Source: Paraburkholderia sp. PGU19 (GTDB lineage: Bacteria > Pseudomonadota > Gammaproteobacteria > Burkholderiales > Burkholderiaceae). Taken from it: a DNA stretch of 64,000 bases. A program made the translations under genes and the position numbers. Shown here in pieces: positions 1 through 8,793 of the stretch. The notes beneath the pieces were generated by a model. The model did no database searches. It saw only the letters and a program-made list of their open reading frames with translations, and was not told where the DNA came from. Each line of letters opens with the position of its first letter. The stretch's first letter is position 1. The DNA lies in NCBI RefSeq assembly GCF_013426915.1, contig NZ_AP023182.1:1054001-1118000 (forward strand), in the 5' to 3' direction.

Positions 1-1195
1 TCTGGTGAATCACACGGAGACCGATGAGCTGCTGAAGGTCCGTGTGATGAGCGCGAGCAAGCGCGAGGTCGCGCGGATGCTGAAGCGCCACAAGGGCGTC
101 GCGTGGGACCAGAGCCCGCTCTTCAAGCGCATCTACGAGGACGAGTACGGACAGCTGGGTGGCGAGCCGTTCGGCTGTCTCGTCGGCGACTACTACTTCG
201 ATCATTCGCCGCCGGACGTCGAGATGCTCGGCGAACTCTCGAAGATCGCAGCGGCCGCGCATGCACCGTTCATCGGCGGCGTGTCGCCTGCGCTGATGCA
301 GATGGAGTCGTGGCAGCAGCTGTCGGACCCGCGCGATCTCACGAAAATCTTCCAGAACACCGAATACGCCGCGTGGCGCGGCCTGCGCGATTCGGACGAT
401 GCGCGCTATGTCGGCCTTGCGATGCCGCGCTTTCTCGCGCGGCTGCCGTACGGCGCGCGCACCGATCCCGTCGACGAATTCGACTTCGAGGAGCAAACCG
501 ACGGCGCGCAACACGACCGCTATACGTGGGCGAACGCCGCGTATGCGATGGCGGCGAATATCAACCGCTCGTTCAAGCTCTATGGCTGGTGTTCGTCGAT
601 TCGCGGCGTCGAATCGGGCGGCACGGTCGAGAACCTGCCGTGCCACACGTTTCCGAGTGACGACGGCGGCGTCGACATGAAATGCCCGACTGAAATCGCG
701 ATCAGCGACCGGCGCGAAGCAGAACTTGCGAAGAACGGCCTGATGCCGCTCGTGCACAGAAAGAACTCGGATGTGGCCGCGTTCATCGGTGCGCAGTCGC
801 TGTTCAGAAGCGCCGAATATCACGATGCCGATGCGACGGCGAACGCGCGTCTGTCGGGGCGGCTGCCTTATCTCTTCGCGTGCTGCCGCTTCGCGCATTA
901 CCTCAAGTGCATCGTGCGCGACAAGATCGGGTCGTTCCATGAGCGTGACGACATGGAGCGATGGATGAACGACTGGATCATGAATTACGTCGACGGTGAT
1001 CCCGTCAATTCTTCGCAGGAGACCAAGGCGCGCAAGCCGCTGGCGGCGGCGCAGGTCGTCGTCGACGCAATCGCGGACAACCCCGGCTATTACGCAGCGA
1101 AGTTCTTTTTGCGTCCGCACTATCAGCTCGAAGGGTTGACGGTGTCGTTGCGGCTCGTCGCGAAGCTGCCGTCCGTCAAGACGGCGGACCGCTGA
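1..1195 (+). CDS. tssC: T6SS contractile sheath large subunit TssC (5' end missing)
   Basis: This is the large subunit of the contractile sheath, which pairs with TssB and drives the Hcp tube outward on contraction. The reading frame is already open at base 2 and runs 397 residues to the stop. TssC proteins are normally about 490-500 residues, so roughly the first 100 residues lie upstream of the window; the GTG at base 5 is not a true start. Typical TssC stretches are visible, such as NRSFKLYGWCSSIRGVESGG and a C-terminal KFFLRPHYQLEGL. It is followed without a gap by hcp, tssE, tssF and tssG on the same strand, so it belongs to one operon. Identity is firm. Confidence 0.95.
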   Translation, partial: LVNHTETDELLKVRVMSASKREVARMLKRHKGVAWDQSPLFKRIYEDEYGQLGGEPFGCLVGDYYFDHSPPDVEMLGELSKIAAAAHAPFIGGVSPALMQMESWQQLSDPRDLTKIFQNTEYAAWRGLRDSDDARYVGLAMPRFLARLPYGARTDPVDEFDFEEQTDGAQHDRYTWANAAYAMAANINRSFKLYGWCSSIRGVESGGTVENLPCHTFPSDDGGVDMKCPTEIAISDRREAELAKNGLMPLVHRKNSDVAAFIGAQSLFRSAEYHDADATANARLSGRLPYLFACCRFAHYLKCIVRDKIGSFHERDDMERWMNDWIMNYVDGDPVNSSQETKARKPLAAAQVVVDAIADNPGYYAAKFFLRPHYQLEGLTVSLRLVAKLPSVKTADR

Positions 1196-1227
1196 TGCAG
1201 CGCGATCAAATCAAACGGAGGGATGAC

Positions 1228-1719
1228 ATGGCAGTGGCAATGTTCATGAAGGTCGACGGCACGACGGGCGAATCGGCCGACGACCAGCATCAGGGTTGGA
1301 GCGACATCCAGTCGTTCTCGTGGGGCGCGAGCCAGCCCGCCGCGATGGCGGTGGGCGGCGGGGGCGGCACCGGCAAGGCGAGCTTCAGCGATCTCGTCGT
1401 GGTCGCGTACATGGACAAGGCGGCCCCCGCGATACTCAAGTGCTGCGCAAGCGGCAAGCATCTCGACAAGGTCGAGATCTCGTCGTGCAAGACGGGCGGC
1501 ACGCAGATCGAGTTCTCGCGCGTGACGCTCGAAGAAGTACTGGTCACGTCCGCGCAGGTTGCGGGCACCGATCCTGGCGACACGGCGGAGAGGCTGCTGA
1601 TGAACTACGCGTTCCAGGCGGCGCGTGTGAAGAAGCAGTACTGGGAGCAGAACGCCAACGGCGGCAAAGGCGCTGAGGTGACGATGGGCTGGGACGTCAA
1701 GAAGAACAAGGAAATGTAG
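1228..1719 (+). CDS. hcp: T6SS inner tube protein Hcp (TssD)
   Basis: Hcp forms hexameric rings that stack into the tube propelled by the T6SS sheath, and it can carry small effectors. The protein is 163 residues, the usual family length. It opens with MAVAMFMKVDGTTGES and contains the family SFSWGASQP motif near residue 32. I chose the ATG at 1228 over the in-frame ATG at 1195 because a strong ribosome site (CGGAGGGA, about 1216-1223) sits just before it, and the 1195 start would add 11 atypical residues overlapping the tssC stop. It lies 32 bases after tssC and 12 bases before tssE. Confidence 0.96.
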   Translation: MAVAMFMKVDGTTGESADDQHQGWSDIQSFSWGASQPAAMAVGGGGGTGKASFSDLVVVAYMDKAAPAILKCCASGKHLDKVEISSCKTGGTQIEFSRVTLEEVLVTSAQVAGTDPGDTAERLLMNYAFQAARVKKQYWEQNANGGKGAEVTMGWDVKKNKEM

Positions 1720-1731
1720 GGGGAACGCGCC

Positions 1732-2298
1732 ATGTTTAGCGAAACCGACGACGTACCGCCGGCACCCGCATACGGGCCGGGCCGGCGCGGCGCGCGCGAC
1801 CGGCTTCAGCCCGCGTTGCTCGACCGGCTCACCGACAACGCGCCGCACGAGCACGCGGAAGCCCTGCCCGCGCACTGGATCGACGAAAGGAGGCTGCGCG
1901 CGGCCGTGCTGCGCGATCTCGGCTGGCTCTTCAACAGCGCGAATGGGCTGGGCGAAATCGATGCCGCCGTGTATCGCGAGGCGGCCAGCTCGGTGACCAA
2001 CTACGGCATACCCTCGCTGGCGGGCACGCAGATGTCCGGCATCGATCTCGCCGGGCTCGAAGCGTCGATTCGCGAGGCGATGGTCCGCTTCGAGCCGCGC
2101 TTTTTGCCCGGCAGCATCGACGTGCGATGCGTCACCGACGCGCGCGCCCTGCATCACCAGAACCGGCTGACGCTCGAGATTCACGCGACACTCTGGTCGG
2201 TGCCTTATCCGCTGGAAATCCTGCTGCTGTCCGATCTCGATCTCGAATCGGGCGTCGTGTCGCTGCGCGAACGCACGGGGAGCGTGGCACATGGATGA
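1732..2298 (+). CDS. tssE: T6SS baseplate wedge protein TssE (gp25-like)
   Basis: TssE is a baseplate wedge component, homologous to T4 gp25/lysozyme-related proteins, that helps start sheath assembly. The 188-residue product has the gp25-like core from about residue 55 to 175, including VTNYGIPSLAG and the C-terminal ATLWSVPYPLEILLLSDLDL segment. The N-terminal 40 residues (rich in Pro and Arg) are variable in this family. AGGGGGA at about 1717 supplies the ribosome site. The last codons overlap the start of tssF by 8 bases, which suggests translational coupling inside the T6SS operon. Confidence 0.92.
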   Translation: MFSETDDVPPAPAYGPGRRGARDRLQPALLDRLTDNAPHEHAEALPAHWIDERRLRAAVLRDLGWLFNSANGLGEIDAAVYREAASSVTNYGIPSLAGTQMSGIDLAGLEASIREAMVRFEPRFLPGSIDVRCVTDARALHHQNRLTLEIHATLWSVPYPLEILLLSDLDLESGVVSLRERTGSVAHG

Positions 2299-4171
2299 GC
2301 GGTTTCTCGACTACTACAACCGCGAACTGAGCTACATGCGGCATCTCGGCGGCGAGTTCGCGCAGCAGTTTCCGAAGATCGCCGGAAGACTCGGCATGCA
2401 CGGCATCGACGTGGCCGACCCGTACGTCGAACGGCTGCTCGAAGGCTTCTGTTTTCTCACGGCGCGCGTGCAGATGAAGATGGACGCGGAGTTTCCACGC
2501 TTCTCGCAGCGCCTGCTCGAAGTGGTCTATCCGAACGCGCTCGCGCCGATACCGGCGATGGCGATCGTCCAGATGACACCCGAACTGAACGAAGGCAGCC
2601 TTGCACGCGGCTTTGCGATGCCGGCGGGCACGGCGTTGCAGGCGCGTGTGGCGAGCGGCGAGCTGACGCCTTGCGAATTCCGCACGGCTCACGATCTCGT
2701 GCTATGGCCGCTCGCGATACGCGCGGTCGAGATGACGGGCGTGCCTCTCGATCTGCCCGTGGATGCTTCATTGCGCACGCGCGCGAGCGCCGCGCTGCGC
2801 ATCCGGATCGACGTGACGGGCGGTGCGCGTGCGAACGAGTTGCCGCTCGACCGGCTGACGTTCCATCTGTCGGGAGCGGAGTCTCAGGCGGCGAGGCTGC
2901 TCGAACTGGTGACCTGTCATGTCGCGGGCGTGCTGGTTCATGCGCCGGGCGATCGCTCGCGCGCGGTCGTGCTCGACGCGGATGCCGTCGTCCATGAGGG
3001 CTTCGAGCCGTCGCAGGCGATGCTGCCGAACGACGGCCGGACCTTCGAGGGCTATCGGCTGTTGCAGGAATACTTTGTGTTTCCCGCGCGCTGCCTGTTC
3101 TTCAGTATCAGTGGGCTGCGGCGTGCGCTCGCGCAGTGTTGCGGAGATACATTCGAATTGACGCTGCTATTGGATCGCGACGATGCAGCGCTCGCCGCAC
3201 GGGTCGATACGCGCGATGTCGCGCTCCATTGCACCCCCGCGATCAATCTCTTTCCGAAGCGCACCGATCGCATTCCCGTCACTCCGCGTACCCATGAATA
3301 TCATCTCGTGGCCGACCGCTCGCGGCCGCTCGATCACGAAGTCTATGCCGTCACGCGCGTCAGCGGGCATCGAACGGGCGATGCGGGCGATTGCGAGTTC
3401 CATCCGTTCTATGCATCGTTCGCCCGTGGTGATGCCGATCGCGACCGCGATGACGGCGCCGCTTACTACTCGGTGCGGCGCGAGCCGCGTGTCGCGTCCG
3501 CGCAGATGCGGGCGAATGGCGCGCGCACGGGCTATCCGGGCACCGAGGTGTTCGTCTCGCTCGTCGATCGCAAGCATGCGCCGTTCGACGAGCGCGTGAG
3601 GCATCTGTCGGGCGATACGCTGTGCACGAACCGCGATTTGCCGTTGCTGCTGCCGCTTGGCGGCGCGAGCGATTTCACACCGAAAATTTCGGCGCCCATT
3701 GCACGCGTCAAGGTGCTGCGCGGTCCGTCGCGGCCACTGCCGCCGCTCGCGCAGGACGCTGCCGTGTGGCGGCTGATCAGCCATCTCGGGTTGAACTACC
3801 AGCCGCTCGCCCGCATCGACGACGAAGACGGTGCACGCGGACTGCGCGAACTGCTGGCGCTGTACGCGCAGCACGGCGACGCCGCCATGCGCAGGCAGGC
3901 GGAAGCAGTGCAGCGGCTTGCCTGCGAGCCCGTTTACCGGCGTCTGCCTGAACGCGGTCCGATCGTGTTCGGCCGCGGCGTGCGCGTGACGCTTACCGTC
4001 GACGATCAGGCGTTTGCGGGAGCAAGCCCTTATATGCTGGGTGCCGTACTCGAACAGTTCTTTGCGCGGCATGCGTCGATCAACGCCTTTACCGAGTTCG
4101 CGCTGCATTCGCCGCAGCGGGGCGAGCTTGCGCAATGGCCCGCGCGTGTCGGGCGAAGGCCGTCGATATGA
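2291..4171 (+). CDS. tssF: T6SS baseplate protein TssF
   Basis: TssF (VasA/ImpG family) is the large baseplate wedge protein that binds TssG and TssK. The product is 626 residues, the usual length. The N terminus MDERFLDYYNRELSYMRHL is diagnostic and is followed by the conserved EFAQQFPKIAGRL and FCFLTARVQMKMD stretches. It starts inside the last codons of tssE and its TGA overlaps the ATG of tssG, so the three genes are tightly coupled. No truncation or frameshift is seen. Confidence 0.96.
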   Translation: MDERFLDYYNRELSYMRHLGGEFAQQFPKIAGRLGMHGIDVADPYVERLLEGFCFLTARVQMKMDAEFPRFSQRLLEVVYPNALAPIPAMAIVQMTPELNEGSLARGFAMPAGTALQARVASGELTPCEFRTAHDLVLWPLAIRAVEMTGVPLDLPVDASLRTRASAALRIRIDVTGGARANELPLDRLTFHLSGAESQAARLLELVTCHVAGVLVHAPGDRSRAVVLDADAVVHEGFEPSQAMLPNDGRTFEGYRLLQEYFVFPARCLFFSISGLRRALAQCCGDTFELTLLLDRDDAALAARVDTRDVALHCTPAINLFPKRTDRIPVTPRTHEYHLVADRSRPLDHEVYAVTRVSGHRTGDAGDCEFHPFYASFARGDADRDRDDGAAYYSVRREPRVASAQMRANGARTGYPGTEVFVSLVDRKHAPFDERVRHLSGDTLCTNRDLPLLLPLGGASDFTPKISAPIARVKVLRGPSRPLPPLAQDAAVWRLISHLGLNYQPLARIDDEDGARGLRELLALYAQHGDAAMRRQAEAVQRLACEPVYRRLPERGPIVFGRGVRVTLTVDDQAFAGASPYMLGAVLEQFFARHASINAFTEFALHSPQRGELAQWPARVGRRPSI

Positions 4172-5244
4172 CACGCCGCGATCTGCCGTTGACCGCCAAC
4201 GTCCGATGGGACGCGTTCTGGAGCCGGCTGCGCGCCGCGCCCGAACAGCACGATCTGTTCGAGACCTTGCGCTGGGTCGATGCGCTGTCCGATGCCGTCG
4301 CGCTCGGACGCGCCGCGCATCCGGGCGACGAACCGTTGCGGCTCGGGGAGGAGCCTTCGCTGGCGTTTGCGGCATCGATGCTGGCCGCCGTGCGCGATGA
4401 AGACGCGTTGCCGCGCGTGACCGTCAACGGGTTTGGGCTGTTCGGACCGAACGGGCCGCTGCCGCATCATCTGACGGAATACACGCATGAGCGCGTCAAT
4501 GCGCACGGCGATCGTTCGATGAGCGCATTCGCGGACTGGTTTCATCATCGGCTGATCCTGCTGTTCTATCGCGCATGGGCCGACGCGCAGCCCGTCGTCG
4601 GTCATGACCGTTCCGGTGTCTCGCGCTTCGACGGCTACGTCGCGAGCCTGATCGGGCGCGCAAATGGCCAACCCGGCGCGCCGGGCACGCGCGGTCCGGC
4701 TCATGCGCAATGTTTTCACGCGGGGCATTGGGTCCGGCAGACGCGCAACCCGGAAGGTCTCGTGCAGTTCCTGCGGCGCGAGTTCGGCGCGCCCGCACGC
4801 ATCGTCGAGCATGTGGTGCATTGGATGCCGATCGATGCGCCCTTGCGCACCACGCTGCACGGCGCGCGTCCGACGCAGCGGCTCGGTGAGAGCGCAATGC
4901 TGGGCCGCGCGGTTCGCGACGGGCAGTCGCGCTTTCGCATCGTGCTCGGTCCGATGCTGCTCGAAACCTATCGCACGCTCCTGCCGGGGGGAACGAATGC
5001 GCCGCGCGTCGCGCGCTGGGTGCGCGAGTACGTCGGTAGTGAGTTCGCGTGGGAGTTGCGGCTGGAGCTTGCCGCCACGCAGGTGCCTGCGTTGAGACTC
5101 GGCGCTCGCGAGGGAATCGGCCGAAGCACGTGGCTGGGCGTGCGGCGCGATTGCGCGCCCGCGAACGATGTCGTGATCGACCACGACGTCGTCGAGCGTG
5201 CACAGCGCGAAGCGACGCGTCCGGCGGCCGACGCGCGGATCTGA
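4168..5244 (+). CDS. tssG: T6SS baseplate protein TssG
   Basis: TssG (VasB/ImpH family) sits with TssF in the baseplate wedge. The conserved N-terminal region (DLFETLRWVDAL) and the FGLFGPNGPLPHHLTEYTHE motif identify it. I place the start at the ATG at 4168, which overlaps the tssF stop in an ATGA arrangement, giving 358 residues. An in-frame ATG at 4135 would add 11 residues inside tssF and has no ribosome site of its own. tssH (ClpV) does not follow; vgrG does, so the rest of the T6SS genes must lie upstream of the window or elsewhere. Confidence 0.94.
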   Translation: MTRRDLPLTANVRWDAFWSRLRAAPEQHDLFETLRWVDALSDAVALGRAAHPGDEPLRLGEEPSLAFAASMLAAVRDEDALPRVTVNGFGLFGPNGPLPHHLTEYTHERVNAHGDRSMSAFADWFHHRLILLFYRAWADAQPVVGHDRSGVSRFDGYVASLIGRANGQPGAPGTRGPAHAQCFHAGHWVRQTRNPEGLVQFLRREFGAPARIVEHVVHWMPIDAPLRTTLHGARPTQRLGESAMLGRAVRDGQSRFRIVLGPMLLETYRTLLPGGTNAPRVARWVREYVGSEFAWELRLELAATQVPALRLGAREGIGRSTWLGVRRDCAPANDVVIDHDVVERAQREATRPAADARI

Positions 5245-5259
5245 TCAGGGGAGTGTTTC

Positions 5260-7467
5260 GTGTCACGCATATTCACACTGGACAGCCCGCTCGGCGACAG
5301 CCTGAAGTTTCGTCGCCTGAGCGGCGACGAGGAACTCGGCCGGATGTTCGAGTTTCGCATCGAGGCGCTGGCCGACAGTCACAGCCTGTCGCTGCACGCA
5401 TTGCTCGGGCAGTCCGTTACCGTGCGCATCGAGCAGCAGGGGAGCGCGACCCGCTATCTGAACGGTCTCGTCGCGCGCGCCGCATTGGCGGGGCGCGATG
5501 CCGAACGCCACTACTGTTATGAACTCGTGGTGCGGCCGTGGCTCTGGCTGGCGACGCGCCGCGCCGATTGCCGGATCTTCCAGATGCGCAGCGTGCCGGA
5601 GATCGTGCAGGAAACGCTGGCGCCTTACGGGTTTCAGATCGAGAGCCGGCTGAGCGATCAGTACGCGCCGCGCGAGTATTGCGTCCAGTACAACGAAACC
5701 GATGCGGATTTCGTGTCGCGGCTGATCGAGCAGGAAGGCATCTACTACTACTTCGAGCATGCGTCCGGCAAGCACACGCTGGTGCTGTGCGACGCGATGG
5801 CTTCACATCGCGCGTTGCCCGGCTACGCGACGATTCCTTATGTTGGACAGGACCGCGCAGCCATCGCGGACGAGGAGCATATCGACAGCTGGGTGCCCGC
5901 GAAGGAAGTCAATCCGGGCCGGCACGAAGCGGGCGACTACGATTTCACGAAGCCGCGCGCCGATCTTTCCGTGCGTCGCGCCGATCCTCGCGGGCACGAT
6001 CATGACAGCCTCGCTGTCTACGAATGGCCGGGCGGCTATCGCGACGACGCGCATGGCGAGCGCTGCAACCGTGTGAGGCTCGAAGAGCTGCAGGCGGAGC
6101 ACGAGCGCGCGGCAGGTCACACCGATGTGCGCGGCGCCGCGCCGGGCTACCTGTTCACGCTGAAGCACTGCCCGCGCGAGGACCAGAATCGCGAATATCT
6201 GATCGTGCGTTGCTGGTATCGCTTCGAAGAGAATGCCTATGCGAGCCACGACGGCGACGAAGTGCGGCACGACACGCAACTCGTCGCACAGCCCGCGAGC
6301 CTGCCGTACCGCTCGCGGCGCACGACGCCATGCCCGCGCACGAGCGGTCCGCAAACCGCCGTCGTCACGGGACCGCAGGGCGAGGAAATCTGGACTGATC
6401 AGTACGGGCGCGTGAAGCTCCAGTTCCATTGGGACCGCTATGGGCATGGCGACGAAAACACTTCTTGCTGGGTGCGTGTCTCGTCGCCCTGGGCGGGCGG
6501 CGGCTTCGGCGGCGTGCAGGTGCCGCGCGTCGGCGACGAAGTGATCGTCGATTTTCTCAATGGTGATCCGGATTACCCCATCGTCACCGGCCGCGTCTAC
6601 AACGCCGACCGGATGCCGCCGTGGGCGCTTCCCGTGAGCGCGACGCAAAGCGGCATCCTGTCGCGCTCGACGCCAGGCGGTTCGAGTGCGCATGCGAACG
6701 CGCTGCGCTTCGAAGACCGCAAAGGCGCCGAGCAGTTCTGGATGCATGCGGAGCGCAATCTCGACATCGAAGCCGAACAGGACCATACGGCATTGATCGG
6801 CAGGGACCGCACGCAGACCATCGGGCGCAACGAGACCGTCAACGTGCAGAACGATCGCGCGAAGCAGATCGGCAGCAATGAGACGGTCAGCGTCGGGCAG
6901 CATCGGACAGCGCAGGTCGGCGGGAACGAGAGCCTTGCCGTCGGAGGCGACCGCTCGTCGGAGGTCGCGCAGAACGAGACGGTTTCCGTCGGCGCGAACC
7001 GCTTCGTCAGCGTTGCAGGCAACCACACGGAAACAGTGGCTGTCGCGAAGGCTGAAACGATCGGTGCGGGCAAGGCGCTGACGATCGGCGGTCTATATCA
7101 GACGACCGTCGCGGGCGCGATGAACACGTCGGTCGGACTTGCGCATGTCGATGAAGTCGGCCTTGTGCGCACGACGGTGATTGGGCTCGATCACAACATG
7201 AGCGTCGGCGGCTCGCAATCGTTCAGTGTGGCGAACGACCACGCCGTTCAGGCGGACGGGCAAGTCCAGATCGTCGCGGGACAGCAGCTCAGCCTCGTGT
7301 GCGGCAAGTCGAGCATCACGATGGACAGCGCCGGCAACGTCACGATCCAGGGCGTGGACGTGAAAGCCGTCGGTTCGTCGAGCCATAGCATCGTGGCGTC
7401 CACCGTCAGTTCGTCGGCGAGCGGCGAGCATACGATCGAAGGCGCGCTGCTCAAGCTGAACCCATAG
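5260..7467 (+). CDS. vgrG: T6SS spike protein VgrG (TssI)
   Basis: VgrG trimers form the puncturing spike at the tip of the Hcp tube and carry effectors. The 735-residue product has a gp27-like N-terminal module (residues about 1-350), the gp5 OB module with GEEIWTDQYGRVKLQFHWDR around residue 376, and a beta-helix with repeated heptad-like units such as IGRNETVNV, IGSNETVSV and VAQNETVSV (residues about 500-640). The start is GTG at 5260 with AGGGGAG 7 bases upstream. No extra C-terminal enzymatic domain is present, so it is a structural VgrG whose cargo is probably the downstream Rhs protein. Confidence 0.96.
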   Translation: MSRIFTLDSPLGDSLKFRRLSGDEELGRMFEFRIEALADSHSLSLHALLGQSVTVRIEQQGSATRYLNGLVARAALAGRDAERHYCYELVVRPWLWLATRRADCRIFQMRSVPEIVQETLAPYGFQIESRLSDQYAPREYCVQYNETDADFVSRLIEQEGIYYYFEHASGKHTLVLCDAMASHRALPGYATIPYVGQDRAAIADEEHIDSWVPAKEVNPGRHEAGDYDFTKPRADLSVRRADPRGHDHDSLAVYEWPGGYRDDAHGERCNRVRLEELQAEHERAAGHTDVRGAAPGYLFTLKHCPREDQNREYLIVRCWYRFEENAYASHDGDEVRHDTQLVAQPASLPYRSRRTTPCPRTSGPQTAVVTGPQGEEIWTDQYGRVKLQFHWDRYGHGDENTSCWVRVSSPWAGGGFGGVQVPRVGDEVIVDFLNGDPDYPIVTGRVYNADRMPPWALPVSATQSGILSRSTPGGSSAHANALRFEDRKGAEQFWMHAERNLDIEAEQDHTALIGRDRTQTIGRNETVNVQNDRAKQIGSNETVSVGQHRTAQVGGNESLAVGGDRSSEVAQNETVSVGANRFVSVAGNHTETVAVAKAETIGAGKALTIGGLYQTTVAGAMNTSVGLAHVDEVGLVRTTVIGLDHNMSVGGSQSFSVANDHAVQADGQVQIVAGQQLSLVCGKSSITMDSAGNVTIQGVDVKAVGSSSHSIVASTVSSSASGEHTIEGALLKLNP

Positions 7468-7477
7468 CGAGCGAGGC

Positions 7478-8767
7478 ATGGACAACTGGCAACCGGACAA
7501 TCCCGTCGAACGACGCCTGATGCTCGCGCATGAGGACTGGCTGTGTTTCGCGCGCGCCCGCGATGCGCGCGTCATGATCTGGCAAACGGACGAGACCGAT
7601 GCGCAGATCGTCCAGCTCTATTTTCAGGGGCAGCAGGACGTCGGCTGTTGTGTGTTCGACATGCACGATTCCTTCGTCGATGGAAGCCAGTATTCGCGCA
7701 TGCTCAGTCAAGAAGTGATCCGCTTCTATGACGCGCGGCGCGAAGCGTCCGCTGCGCAAGGCATGCGAGCCGACTGGCAAGCGCCGCGAGAAGATGCATC
7801 GTTTGCGGCGGGCCAGGCGCGAGACGCGGCGACGGGTTATCTGCTCGCGGTGCTCGGCAGCCTGATGGACCATCATCCGGATGTATTTCCGGGCATCGTG
7901 CTGGTCCTTCAGCCTGACGAAGTGAGCGACCATGCCGCACTGGAGCACTGGCTGGAACATCTGCTGCAGGCGCTGAACCGGTTGCCCGCGCTGAGCGGAC
8001 GCTTGCGTATCGTGCTGCCTGCAATCGATCCGGAGCCGTTTGCGCGGCTCGCCGCACGCCGGCCGGCCGCCGTCCGGATCATCCACGGCCGATATGCGAT
8101 GCAAGGGCTTGGGCGAGAACTGCTCGCGCAGTCGGGCGAGCGCGGTTCGAGCGGCGGGTTCCGGCGTCTGTTCGTCGAACTGACCGAGGCCGTCGGTCAT
8201 GGTGATCCGGCGAAGCTCGAATTGTTGCGCGCGGCGGCATTGCAGATCGCGCAGGCCGAGCGCTGGCCTGATCAGGTTGTTGTCGTGCATCTGCTGGCGG
8301 CATCCGCGCATCTGAAGCGGCATGATTTCGACGGCGCGCTGGCGGCCTATCGCGAGGCGGGCGCGGCGGCCTCGCAGGCGGTCGCGCAAAACCATCCCGC
8401 GGGCCATAAGCTCGCCGTCAACGCGCTGTTCGGCGAGGCAAGCGTGCATCTGATGAGGCACGCGCACCCTTATGCCGCCCAGTGTTATGAACGCGCCGCT
8501 GCCGCGGCGGCGGCGGCGCGTGATCCCGTTCTCGGCGTCGAGGCGTGGCGAATGAGCGCGCTGTGCTGGCATCGTTCTGGTGAGCGCGACCACGCGCTGG
8601 AGGCGGGATTCCACGCGCTGGATGCCGGGCTCGGCATCGAAGCGTCGCAACGCGCGAACAGCAATCTTCGGCTCGCGGCCGAGTGGATGATCCAGCACAC
8701 AGGCGCATCCGGCAGACAGCGACGCGAACTCGACGAGCGGTTCGACGTGCTTTTTTCCGACGGCTGA
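7478..8767 (+). CDS. Uncharacterised protein between vgrG and rhs, possible T6SS effector adaptor
   Basis: I do not recognise the family of this 429-residue protein. It starts 10 bases after vgrG and ends just before the Rhs start, so it is almost certainly co-transcribed. It has no signal peptide or membrane segment. The C-terminal part (residues about 240-405) is helical and Ala-rich, with TPR-like repeats, for example AHLKRHDFDGALAAYREAGA and HPYAAQCYERAAAAAAAARD. The N-terminal part has alternating hydrophobic segments with GCCVFDMHDSF. Proteins placed between vgrG and an effector commonly act as loading chaperones or adaptors, so that role is inferred from position only. It is too long for a DUF1795 (Eag) chaperone. 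Confidence 0.75.
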   Translation: MDNWQPDNPVERRLMLAHEDWLCFARARDARVMIWQTDETDAQIVQLYFQGQQDVGCCVFDMHDSFVDGSQYSRMLSQEVIRFYDARREASAAQGMRADWQAPREDASFAAGQARDAATGYLLAVLGSLMDHHPDVFPGIVLVLQPDEVSDHAALEHWLEHLLQALNRLPALSGRLRIVLPAIDPEPFARLAARRPAAVRIIHGRYAMQGLGRELLAQSGERGSSGGFRRLFVELTEAVGHGDPAKLELLRAAALQIAQAERWPDQVVVVHLLAASAHLKRHDFDGALAAYREAGAAASQAVAQNHPAGHKLAVNALFGEASVHLMRHAHPYAAQCYERAAAAAAAARDPVLGVEAWRMSALCWHRSGERDHALEAGFHALDAGLGIEASQRANSNLRLAAEWMIQHTGASGRQRRELDERFDVLFSDG

Positions 8768-8793
8768 ACCAGGAGCAGGGGAGAAACACGGCG

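Noticed and set aside
1123..2292. Long minus-strand frames across the T6SS genes
   Set aside because: They are typical antisense shadows in high-GC coding DNA, Arg/His-rich and without motifs.
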